Below are positions 9,413 to 16,595 of a stretch of 64,000 nucleotides of DNA, in pieces. The first letter of the stretch is position 1. The number at the start of each line of letters is the position of its first letter. The position numbers were made by a program, and so were the translations under genes. Origin of the DNA: Flavobacterium johnsoniae UW101 (lineage in GTDB: Bacteria > Bacteroidota > Bacteroidia > Flavobacteriales > Flavobacteriaceae); the NCBI RefSeq assembly GCF_000016645.1, contig NC_009441.1, forward strand, positions 5,704,001 to 5,768,000, written 5' to 3'. The notes below the pieces were generated by a model. That model worked only from the letters and a program-made list of their open reading frames with translations, was not told where the DNA came from and did not search any database.

Positions 9413-11191
9413 ATGGTTTCAATCACACGCCTTTTTGATTTTCCCTATTATCAACAAGAAACTTACAACCTCCCAGTTGCTCTGGCAAACAAAAAAAACG
9501 GAGTCTGGGAAAAAACATCCACCGAGGAATATATTGCAAAAGCTAATGCCGTTTCGAGAGCATTATTGCGCATGGGCGTTCAAAAAGATGATAAAATTGC
9601 TTTAATAAGTTCTAATAACCGTACCGAATGGAATATAATGGATATTGGTATTTTGCAGACTGGTGCGCAAAATGTTCCAATTTATCCAACAATTGCAGAG
9701 GAAGATTACGAATATATTTTAAATCACAGCGGCAGTATTTATTGCTTTGTTTCTGATGACGAAGTTTTACAAAAAGTAAATGCAATTAAAGCCAATGTGC
9801 CTACTTTGAAAGAAGTTTATTCTTTTAATGAAATTCCTGGATGCAAACACTGGTCAGATCTTCTTTTGGCCGGCGAAGACGAAAGCAATCAAAGCGAAGT
9901 TGAGGCCAGAAAAGACAGCATCCACACAGATGATTTAGCTACAATTATTTATACTTCCGGAACTACAGGAAGACCTAAGGGCGTTATGCTTTCTCATAAA
10001 AATATCGTTTCAAATGTTCTGGACAGTGCTCCAAGAATTCCATTTGATCCGGGAAAAAGCACTGCTTTGAGCTTTCTGCCAATCTGCCATATTTTTGAAA
10101 GAATGATTTTATACATTTATCAATATTATGGAGTTTCGGTTTATTTTGGAGAATCTATTGATAAAATCAGCGATAACTTAAAAGAAGTTCGTCCAACTGT
10201 AATTACAGCTGTACCACGACTTTTAGAAAAAGTTTACGATAAAATTTACGCAAAAGGGACTGAATTAACAGGTATCAAGAAAAAACTTTTTTTCTGGGCT
10301 ATTGATTTAGGCTTAAAATATGAACCATACGGAGCAAATGGCTTTTGGTATGAATTTCAATTGAAAATCGCCCGCAAACTTATTTTCAGTAAATGGAAAG
10401 AAGGTTTAGGAGGAAAATTAGACTTGATGGTTTCCGGAAGTGCCGCTTTACAGCCGCGCTTATCAAGAGTTTTTGCTGCTGCAGAAATCCCGGTTATGGA
10501 AGGATATGGTTTAACAGAAACTTCTCCCGTAATTGCCGTTAACGATCAAAGAAACAGAGGATTTAAAATTGGAACCGTTGGAAAACCAATCCGCAATGTT
10601 GAAGTTAAAATTGCCGAAGACGGAGAAATTTTATTAAAAGGTCCAAACGTAATGCTGGGTTATTATAAAGATCCTGAAAAAACTGCAGAAGCTGTTATTG
10701 ACGGGTATTTCCATACAGGCGATATTGGAGAAATTGACAGTGAAGGTTTCTTAAAAATTACCGACCGTAAAAAAGAAATGTTTAAAACTTCAGGAGGTAA
10801 ATATATTGCGCCGCAGATGATCGAAAATGCCATGAAACAATCTCGTTTTATTGAGCAGATTATGGTTATTGGCGAAGGTGAAAAAATGCCTGGAGCTTTT
10901 ATTCAGCCAAACTTTGAATTTGTAAAAGAATGGGCAAAAATCCATAAAATTACTTTGGGAAGTTCTGATGCCGAAATTAGTTCAAATCCAGATGTTATTA
11001 AACGTATCGATGAAGAAGTAGAAAGCATCAACAAAAAATTCGGACACTGGGAACAAGTAAAACGCTTTGAATTAACACCAGATGTATGGTCTATCGATGG
11101 CGGACAGCTTACTCCTACTCTAAAATTGAAACGTAAAATCATTAAAGAAATCTACAAAGATCTTTACGCTAAAATCTATGATCATAATTAA
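9413..11191 (+). CDS. Long-chain fatty-acid--CoA ligase (AMP-forming)
   Basis: 592 residues of the ANL superfamily. The ATP/AMP P-loop IIYTSGTTGRPKGVMLSH is at about 180, the A5-type motif EGYGLTETSP at about 364, and the hinge/A8 region YFHTGDIG...ITDRKKEMFKTSGGKYIAP at about 430-460. It activates long-chain fatty acids to acyl-CoA, feeding lipid synthesis or the beta-oxidation enzymes encoded at 44.6-50.6 kb. The length and motif order fit the FadD/FAA-like family that is typical in Bacteroidota. Its close -7 relative TTAATTTG lies upstream. It ends at a bidirectional terminator. Confidence 0.92.
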   Translation: MVSITRLFDFPYYQQETYNLPVALANKKNGVWEKTSTEEYIAKANAVSRALLRMGVQKDDKIALISSNNRTEWNIMDIGILQTGAQNVPIYPTIAEEDYEYILNHSGSIYCFVSDDEVLQKVNAIKANVPTLKEVYSFNEIPGCKHWSDLLLAGEDESNQSEVEARKDSIHTDDLATIIYTSGTTGRPKGVMLSHKNIVSNVLDSAPRIPFDPGKSTALSFLPICHIFERMILYIYQYYGVSVYFGESIDKISDNLKEVRPTVITAVPRLLEKVYDKIYAKGTELTGIKKKLFFWAIDLGLKYEPYGANGFWYEFQLKIARKLIFSKWKEGLGGKLDLMVSGSAALQPRLSRVFAAAEIPVMEGYGLTETSPVIAVNDQRNRGFKIGTVGKPIRNVEVKIAEDGEILLKGPNVMLGYYKDPEKTAEAVIDGYFHTGDIGEIDSEGFLKITDRKKEMFKTSGGKYIAPQMIENAMKQSRFIEQIMVIGEGEKMPGAFIQPNFEFVKEWAKIHKITLGSSDAEISSNPDVIKRIDEEVESINKKFGHWEQVKRFELTPDVWSIDGGQLTPTLKLKRKIIKEIYKDLYAKIYDHN

Positions 11192-11213
11192 ATCAAAATA
11201 ATATAACCAAACG

Positions 11214-11244
11214 AAAAAGGCTGTTCAATTGAACAGCCTTTTTT
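11214..11244. terminator. Bidirectional terminator
   Basis: A 10-bp perfect stem AAGGCTGTTC/GAACAGCCTT (11217-11226, 11231-11240) with loop AATT, flanked by an A run on the left and a T run on the right. It serves the rightward acyl-CoA ligase and the leftward gene ending at 11288. Confidence 0.9.
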
Positions 11245-11287
11245 AATACAGGTAATATGGATACTAAAAACATCTTTTGATTAAAAA

Positions 11288-12553
11288 TTACCATTTAATT
11301 CTAATTTTAGGCACTGCCTTCCTTACCGCTTTACTCACATTATCAGCAGCTCTATCAACTTCATTACTTATATTTCTTATTGTTTTTACTGCATCATGAT
11401 TATAACCTGGGCCATTTGTAATATCGCTTACCGTATTATTCCATAATTTTGTAATATCATTATTTGGTCCAAATTTTACATTAAGGGCATCTCCAATTGC
11501 TTTAAGCCCTTTTACAATATCATTATTTTTACCAAAACATCCACTATCACCACCAACACCATTTGTAAAACATTTGTCTAGTTCTCTTGCCAGTAACTGC
11601 CCACCCGCACATCCGGCAAAAGTATAAGGTTCTCCTCCCGAAGCTGCAGCACATTGTAATATAATCTGAGTTTCTGCATTCATATTAAATTCTTGCAATC
11701 CATAGCACATAGCTGTTCCCATAAAACTAACATTACCTGATTTACTTTGCTGTTCCATACAGGCTAGTACCTTAGATACTGTTGGATCATTTACATAAGA
11801 TGACATACACAATGGATATTTACTCCAATCACTTCCATAATTCGCATAGCATTCTGAAATTTTTTGAGCAATTTCTCTTTCTTTAGATCCTCCTAATTTT
11901 CCAAATAGACAAAGAGTTTGTTCTTCTGGCGTTTTAGAATCTCGAACACAATTTAAAATATCCAGTTCTCTTTTACCTGCCATATTTTGAATCATACACA
12001 TAGTAAATTTTTCTCTATCAAGTCCTGTTGAAGGAGAAAAGGCATTTTGATAACATTCCTGCGCTTTGACTTCATTTGTAATCATAATATCCCCAAAAGA
12101 TTTATTTTCATCTACAACTCCATCAGGAATTGGAGTAAAATTGCCTGGTGAAATCTCAACTCCAAAATTTTGATTATAACTGGGTGTATGGTAAACTGTA
12201 TTATACGGATTTACAGGAACAAAACCTTCATAACGTCCCACTATATTAGCGCCCCTATATCGATTAATTTCTACTATATTTTTATCCCAAGCAACAAAAT
12301 AAGCATTATCAATAGGATTTACAGCTGGTATCCTAAGATACATAAATCCCGAAGGGTCTCGTTGTACATAACCACTATTCATAGGATTCTCATTCTGTAT
12401 AATGAATCCATTATCAAAAAGCACAAAGCTTTGCTGTCTTACATAATCATAAATTCTTCCCACCATGGTCTGGCTGATTCCTTTATACGAAATATTCATT
12501 AAAAAAATAAATACAAGAATTTTACTTACTGAATAATTTTTACAACTTTTCAT
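11288..12553 (-). CDS. Secreted cysteine-rich repeat protein, unknown function
   Basis: 421 residues with an N-terminal signal peptide (about 1-27, ending YKGISQ). The first 150 residues resemble a beta-rich head. Residues about 165-345 then hold twelve Cys arranged as six successive pairs, 10-18 residues apart, separated by helical stretches of 12-19 residues. This looks like a row of degenerate two-Cys modules, probably disulfide-linked after export. The tail is basic. No known domain is recognised and no T9SS tail is seen. The promoter carries the 24-nt element shared with the two-component system at 21-24 kb, so it is a likely target of that regulator. Confidence 0.75.
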   Translation of the reverse strand: MKSCKNYSVSKILVFIFLMNISYKGISQTMVGRIYDYVRQQSFVLFDNGFIIQNENPMNSGYVQRDPSGFMYLRIPAVNPIDNAYFVAWDKNIVEINRYRGANIVGRYEGFVPVNPYNTVYHTPSYNQNFGVEISPGNFTPIPDGVVDENKSFGDIMITNEVKAQECYQNAFSPSTGLDREKFTMCMIQNMAGKRELDILNCVRDSKTPEEQTLCLFGKLGGSKEREIAQKISECYANYGSDWSKYPLCMSSYVNDPTVSKVLACMEQQSKSGNVSFMGTAMCYGLQEFNMNAETQIILQCAAASGGEPYTFAGCAGGQLLARELDKCFTNGVGGDSGCFGKNNDIVKGLKAIGDALNVKFGPNNDITKLWNNTVSDITNGPGYNHDAVKTIRNISNEVDRAADNVSKAVRKAVPKIRIKW

Positions 12554-12641
12554 GATATCGTTTTTTAGGTTTACTTAATAGTATTTTTTGAAAACTCTCA
12601 AAGGCAAAATGATTTATTCTATACTGTCTTTATTAATGATT

Positions 12642-12695
12642 CAAATGTATAGTTAGAACAGTATAGTAATCAATTACCCTTTTGGGTGATATTTT
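12642..12695 (-). promoter_or_regulatory. Promoter with shared response-regulator operator
   Basis: On the minus strand the operator TATCACCCAAAAGGGTAATT (within 12672-12695) runs straight into TTG (12673-12671), followed by a 21-nt spacer and the perfect -7 box TACATTTG (12649-12642). The 24-nt operator is identical to those at 21399-21423 and 21481-21504. The leader to the ATG at 12553 is about 85 nt. Confidence 0.75.
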
Positions 12696-12714
12696 AAATT
12701 GTAAACTATTATAA

Positions 12715-12748
12715 AAAACAAAAACTGCAGATACTAAATTATCTGCAG
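12715..12748 (-). terminator. Terminator of the exonuclease gene
   Basis: A 9-bp perfect stem CTGCAGATA/TATCTGCAG (12725-12733, 12740-12748) with a 6-nt loop. On the minus strand it is followed by a U-rich tail (A-rich at 12715-12724). Confidence 0.85.
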
Positions 12749-12804
12749 CTTCATTGCACAGTTATCTGCTATCCTTTTGATAACTGTTCTTAACAAATTA
12801 AATT

Positions 12805-13350
12805 CTAATTTTTAAGGCACCAATGCATAATCTTAGCGATGTTTTTGGCATCGTCAATTCCGCGGTGATGTGTTCCTTCAAGCGGAATATTCAATAATTG
12901 CAGGGCACCGTTCATTCCGGTGGATCTTTTTAGACCAAACTTTTCAGCAAAATGCTCTTTTACGTTAATATGTTCCTCTCCCATTGGATATGGAATACCA
13001 AACGATTTGCATTGTTTTGTAAGCATATTTAAGTCGTACTGACCGTAACTTGCCCAAGTATATAAATCGGGATTGTATTCGTCGATTAAGAGATTTACAG
13101 CTTCCTCAAAAGAAACACCGTTTTTATCTAATAAATCCTGAGTAATGGTGGTTAATTCTGTACAAAACGGACTCACGGTCGAGCGCTGGGGCTTTATTAA
13201 AATTCCCTTGTTCTTTGTAATTTCACCTGTTTGTGAATCTAAAACCGCTAATCCAATTTCGATAATTTCATTTTGCTGGCCTTTCGGGACCACGCCCTGC
13301 CAGCATGTTGCTTCTAAATCGATAATAATAATTTTATCTGTTGTTTTCAT
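12805..13350 (-). CDS. 3'-5' exonuclease, DEDDh family (Eri1/KapD-like)
   Basis: 181 residues. The DEDDh exonuclease signature is complete: DLEATCW at the N-terminus (first Asp and Glu), YDLN in the middle and HRGIDDA near the C-terminus. The spacing and the EATCW form resemble the Eri1/KapD RNA-exonuclease branch more than DnaQ proofreading subunits, so a structured-RNA or DNA 3' end is the likely substrate (inference). A TTG 36 nt upstream would add 12 residues, but it lies in a dispersed repeat. The ATG at 13350, preceded by an A/T-rich leader, is preferred. It has its own terminator. Confidence 0.85.
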   Translation of the reverse strand: MKTTDKIIIIDLEATCWQGVVPKGQQNEIIEIGLAVLDSQTGEITKNKGILIKPQRSTVSPFCTELTTITQDLLDKNGVSFEEAVNLLIDEYNPDLYTWASYGQYDLNMLTKQCKSFGIPYPMGEEHINVKEHFAEKFGLKRSTGMNGALQLLNIPLEGTHHRGIDDAKNIAKIMHWCLKN

Positions 13351-13378
13351 TTTTAAATTTTTAATAATTGTTTTTTTT

Positions 13379-13493
13379 AACCGCAAGGAACGCTAAGATA
13401 GTTTCTCACAGATCTGGCAGATTTTTTATAATCCTTTTAATCTTTATAATCTGTGGATAAAAATTTTGTGTCTTAGCGTCTTTGTGGCAAACC
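13379..13493. repeat. Dispersed intergenic repeat copy
   Basis: It contains 'ctcacagatctggcagatttttt', 'ataatctgtgg' and 'gtgtcttagcgtctttgtgg', the same modules as at 1577-1726, 32560-32656 and 42802-42902. No gene is seen in it. Confidence 0.6.
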
Positions 13494-13494
13494 C

Positions 13495-13995
13495 CTAGAA
13501 AAACATGCTTTTAAAATCTAGAAAGAAACTTTTCTTAGACTTTTTTTCATGCTTTTCTTTTTTTGCAGTACTCTTTTTCTCAAAGACTGCTTTAGCTTTA
13601 TCCATCCGTTTAACTGGTTTTATTTCATCAGTCTTAGAATTTTCGTAAAACTTTTTGAAAGGACGCGGATGGAAATCGACCATAATCGCTGCCATATTTA
13701 TAGCATCAATGTTCGATAGATCTGTTTCTCCCTTAAAGAAAGTTTCAATAGGTCTGAACTTATCTTTTTTCTCCTTAAACTTATTCTTTTTGGTGTGATC
13801 AAAATCCATAGAAAGGAAATTGCTGAAAACATTTAAATCCTCTTTGGTTGTGTTATTCTCGAAAATAAGCCAGCACAAATCACGCAGTTTTCCACGAGAA
13901 GGCTTGTACAAATAATCAAAGTATCTGCCTTCTTTTTCTATGTCGTATTTTTTTCTAATTGCTTTTTTGTATTTTTCTAGTGTATTGTTTTGCAT
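13495..13995 (-). CDS. Hypothetical protein, basic C-terminus
   Basis: 166 residues from the ATG at 13995; a GTG at 14028 in the same frame would add 11 residues. The first 110 residues look helical and soluble (KYDIEKEGRYFDYLYKPSRGKLRDLCW and similar). The last 50 are strongly basic (KKSTAKKEKHEKKSKKS) and end SMFF. There is no signal peptide or membrane segment. I do not recognise the family. The basic tail suggests nucleic-acid or membrane contact (inference only). It lies just downstream of the small-gene region. Confidence 0.6.
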   Translation of the reverse strand: MQNNTLEKYKKAIRKKYDIEKEGRYFDYLYKPSRGKLRDLCWLIFENNTTKEDLNVFSNFLSMDFDHTKKNKFKEKKDKFRPIETFFKGETDLSNIDAINMAAIMVDFHPRPFKKFYENSKTDEIKPVKRMDKAKAVFEKKSTAKKEKHEKKSKKSFFLDFKSMFF

Positions 13996-14104
13996 GGTAT
14001 TTTTTTTTTTGCAATTCTTGGAAATCACAGGAAATCAAAGGTTTTTCCGGGAAATCCAATATCACAAAAGTTCAAAGCACCCTTGCTTTACCAGAGAAAT
14101 ATCT

Positions 14105-14266
14105 CTAAATGATATATATCATATCCCAAAAATTTACCTTTTCATTCCATAGGTTAATCAGCTCTAAATCCATCTTTTTAATTGAGGCAGATGACAGCTC
14201 ACTAAACTCTACTCTATTGGCTTGACTAATATGCCCCGCCGATTCAAATCCTATTTCTTGATTCAT
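14105..14266 (-). CDS. Small ORF of 53 residues
   Basis: It begins MNQEIGFESAGHISQ and ends WDMIYII. It is acidic and soluble, and matches no family I recognise. The ATG at 14266 is preceded by an A-rich leader and, about 90 nt further up, by the dyad promoter at 14352-14388. That is the same promoter architecture as in the RtcB island. No terminator is visible. The promoter is the main support for it being real. Confidence 0.4.
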   Translation of the reverse strand: MNQEIGFESAGHISQANRVEFSELSSASIKKMDLELINLWNEKVNFWDMIYII

Positions 14267-14351
14267 CCTTAAATTTTTATTATTAAACTTAAACTATCAG
14301 CATTTACTGCTAACGGTTCTTACTTTTTACTTCACATTAATTCTTTACGAA

Positions 14352-14388
14352 CAAATATTACAATCGTTCTACGCAATTATTTTGCGTA
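14352..14388 (-). promoter_or_regulatory. Dyad promoter (copy A of the RtcB-island type)
   Basis: A perfect inverted repeat TACGCAA-TTATT-TTGCGTA (14370-14388), exactly 10 nt upstream (minus strand) of the -7-like box AATATTTG (14359-14352). The spacing is identical to that at 32350-32386, 35473-35509 and 35562-35598. Confidence 0.6.
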
Positions 14389-14456
14389 TTTATTTTAAGA
14401 TTCCAGGTTAGGTAAAAAACTTTTTTCTTTTAATCTCTAACCTTTTGCCCTAAAAC

Positions 14457-14483
14457 AAAAAAAGCACCCAATTAAAGGTGCTT
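14457..14483 (-). terminator. Terminator of the 31-residue ORF
   Basis: A 7-bp stem AAGCACC/GGTGCTT (14462-14468, 14477-14483). On the minus strand it is followed by a U run (A run 14457-14461, continuing A-rich). It begins 25 nt after the stop codon of the small ORF. Confidence 0.75.
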
Positions 14484-14507
14484 CATAACAAATACGATAT
14501 AAATATC

Positions 14508-14603
14508 CTATTGCCTATATTGATGCACCATCATGTAAAACCCTTCACGGTATGAAACCGAGGCTGCTAGTATTGGGTTTTGTATGTATAGTTTAAAACT
14601 CAT
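14508..14603 (-). CDS. Small ORF of 31 residues with CAA-repeat leader
   Basis: It begins MSFKLYIQNPILAAS and ends MMVHQYRQ. It is too short for family assignment. It is supported as an expressed unit by a full promoter (14699-14730), a terminator (14457-14483) and nothing else between them. The roughly 90-nt leader contains fifteen CAA triplets. There is no signal peptide and no Cys. It could be a regulatory peptide, or the transcript could act as a small RNA. Confidence 0.5.
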   Translation of the reverse strand: MSFKLYIQNPILAASVSYREGFYMMVHQYRQ

Positions 14604-14623
14604 TGTATTCTATTTTAAAATTT

Positions 14624-14669
<46 letters not shown>

Positions 14670-14698
14670 ATGAAACTCTTTGTTTCAATTTTGTTTGG

Positions 14699-14730
14699 CA
14701 AAGATAATGATGAAAAAATCATATTTGCAA
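14699..14730 (-). promoter_or_regulatory. Promoter of the 31-residue ORF
   Basis: On the minus strand: TTG (14730-14728), 21-nt spacer, perfect -7 box TATCTTTG (14706-14699). The predicted start is near 14695, giving a leader of about 90 nt. Confidence 0.7.
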
Positions 14731-15002
14731 ATCTTTTTTAACATTATTTTATTGATTATCAATTGGTTACTTATAAGGTTAAAGCAAAGAAATTCCTGTC
14801 CGCAAACTGGTGCAGATTTATCTTTTTATCAAATGACTGTTACTCATCGGATTACTTTCCAAGATTATATTTCGCTATTTTTATTAATCATTAAACATTT
14901 GGTCAATTATTTTTTTAGTTTTTTTTAGCTGCGACTTCTTTTTTAATCATTTTTCAATCTCTTTTTGCACTATTCGACGAATTCAAATGGTCTAAAAAAA
15001 CA

Positions 15003-15034
15003 AAAAAAGCGCCCTGAAATGAGGACGCTTTTTT
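15003..15034 (-). terminator. Terminator of the 32-residue ORF
   Basis: A 13-bp stem with one G-U pair (15003-15015 with 15022-15034) and a 6-nt loop. On the minus strand it is followed by U-rich sequence. Confidence 0.85.
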
Positions 15035-15061
15035 GTATTATGATGAGTTTGACTCTAAATT

Positions 15062-15160
15062 TTACATTTTAATTTCATAAAAACACATATAGCATCCTGA
15101 GCTTTCAGCTGGATAATCTCCGGCTAAACGTTCAAATTTTTTGCTTACTGAAAGTGTCAT
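15062..15160 (-). CDS. Small ORF of 32 residues
   Basis: It begins MTLSVSKKFERLAGDYP and ends CYMCFYEIKM, so the C-terminal third has a CxxC pair among aromatics. It has its own perfect promoter (15191-15222) and a strong terminator 28 nt after the stop. I recognise no family. The N-terminal half is polar and the C-terminal half carries the Cys, Ser and Tyr residues. That pattern is seen in some modified-peptide precursors, but no modifying enzyme is adjacent. Confidence 0.5.
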   Translation of the reverse strand: MTLSVSKKFERLAGDYPAESSGCYMCFYEIKM

Positions 15161-15190
15161 ATGTATTTTTTCTATTTTTAATTACAGGTA

Positions 15191-15222
15191 CAAATGTAGC
15201 ATATTTCACCTTAATTTAACAA
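15191..15222 (-). promoter_or_regulatory. Promoter of the 32-residue ORF
   Basis: On the minus strand: TTG (15222-15220), 21-nt spacer, perfect -7 box TACATTTG (15198-15191). The leader to the ATG at 15160 is about 27 nt. Confidence 0.7.
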
Positions 15223-15261
15223 ATAATTGCAAAAACCATGAATTTATCACAATATACTATA

Positions 15262-16590
15262 CTAAGAAATCGTCATTTTTACTGCTAAAATATGTTTACA
15301 GATTCCTCTTTTTCCCTGATAAGCTGTAAACCAATCGCAGGTGCATCTTTGCGAAGTATTGTCGATAATTACTTTATGCACCACGCCTGAACCTTTTACT
15401 TTGGCTTCGATATAGTCAGCCTTTCTTTCAACGATTTCTACTTCTTCATTATCGATTAGTTTTTTGGCATTTTTTAATCTCGGGTTTAAAGACAAAATAC
15501 GCTCTGTTTTAAAAGGAAGACGACGGTAAAAATGTGCTTTTTCGCTTAAATCATAACCCAATAATCCCATCGAAGATAAATTGGAAGTCAGATTATCCAT
15601 TGTTCCAAAATCAATATCATTTTCTATCGAAAGCATTGTTGGGTCAAACATTTCATTTGATTTTAATAAACTGTTTAATCCGTAAACCCATTCTATAGGC
15701 AGGTTTTCTGTCATGGTTTCCAATACGTTTCCTTCACCCGAAAATCCGCGGTACGAATCTGGAGAAAAAGCCATTAACAACTGCATTTTTCCAAATTCGC
15801 AGACAACAGCACAAGTTTGTTTATCATCAGATTCGTAAATAAAAATCTTATCTACAATTGCCAGAATACCTTCTAATAAACGCAATCTTTGTACACCACC
15901 AATTCTAACACTGTCTGCTGTGGCTAATGTCGAAAACATAAATTTTCCGGCTCTTTTGGTTATAAAGAAATCACCTTTTACATTTCCTTTTGGCAGACTT
16001 TGAAAAAGCTGAATGGTTTGGATTTTATTCAATTCGAACTTTAAATCCATATCAGCCAGATACAACTGTACGCTTGTTAATCCTTTTATCCAGCGCATTG
16101 GCAAAGTCACTTTTTTCTCGACTACTTTTGCTTTGCTGGTAATTACCTGAACGTCCTGCTGACCAACGGCAAGGGTTACTTTTTCGTTTTTTTGAATCGC
16201 ATTCAGCGCATTCAGCATTGGATCATTAAAGTCAACATTTGTTGTTCCGTTTGCGATAAATTCTCCGTCAACGGCTTCAGGTTTCATGTCTAATCTTACA
16301 TAAACTCCGTTGCAGGAAGAAAATCCCTCAAAACGAAGTCTTTCTGATCCCGCAGAAACAATAGGATCACGAAGACTTGGCGGAATTGGTCCAAAACTCG
16401 AACGAACGACTTTTGCAATCGTACTCCAGCATTTTGCCGTTACATAAGGATCTGTTAAACTTCCCCAGAAAAAACACGGAATATTATTGACTTCCTCGAT
16501 TTCGGTTTGATGTGCCAAAACCAAATTATTAATGCCTTTTGTTTTACTATACGTCGAAACTCCTTTATAATTATATTCTAAATCTGTCAT
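15262..16590 (-). CDS. SWIM zinc-finger protein
   Basis: 442 residues. The C-terminus holds a SWIM motif (CTCDWF...GICKHILA, pattern CxC-xn-CxH), known to bind zinc and DNA or protein. The long N-terminal region is soluble, with no recognised catalytic motif. It starts 5 nt after the stop of the WGR-domain gene, so the two form an operon and probably one complex. This pairing resembles the yehQ/yehI (molR) type loci of enterobacteria, which also encode MoxR-type AAA and vWA proteins; those partners are not visible here. The function is unknown. Confidence 0.8.
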   Translation of the reverse strand: MTDLEYNYKGVSTYSKTKGINNLVLAHQTEIEEVNNIPCFFWGSLTDPYVTAKCWSTIAKVVRSSFGPIPPSLRDPIVSAGSERLRFEGFSSCNGVYVRLDMKPEAVDGEFIANGTTNVDFNDPMLNALNAIQKNEKVTLAVGQQDVQVITSKAKVVEKKVTLPMRWIKGLTSVQLYLADMDLKFELNKIQTIQLFQSLPKGNVKGDFFITKRAGKFMFSTLATADSVRIGGVQRLRLLEGILAIVDKIFIYESDDKQTCAVVCEFGKMQLLMAFSPDSYRGFSGEGNVLETMTENLPIEWVYGLNSLLKSNEMFDPTMLSIENDIDFGTMDNLTSNLSSMGLLGYDLSEKAHFYRRLPFKTERILSLNPRLKNAKKLIDNEEVEIVERKADYIEAKVKGSGVVHKVIIDNTSQRCTCDWFTAYQGKRGICKHILAVKMTIS

Positions 16591-16595
16591 TTTGT

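Noticed and set aside
14680..14928. 82-residue plus-strand ORF with a hydrophobic segment
   Set aside because: It starts with TTG, overlaps the minus-strand promoter of the 31-residue ORF, and has composition expected of random A/T-rich DNA.
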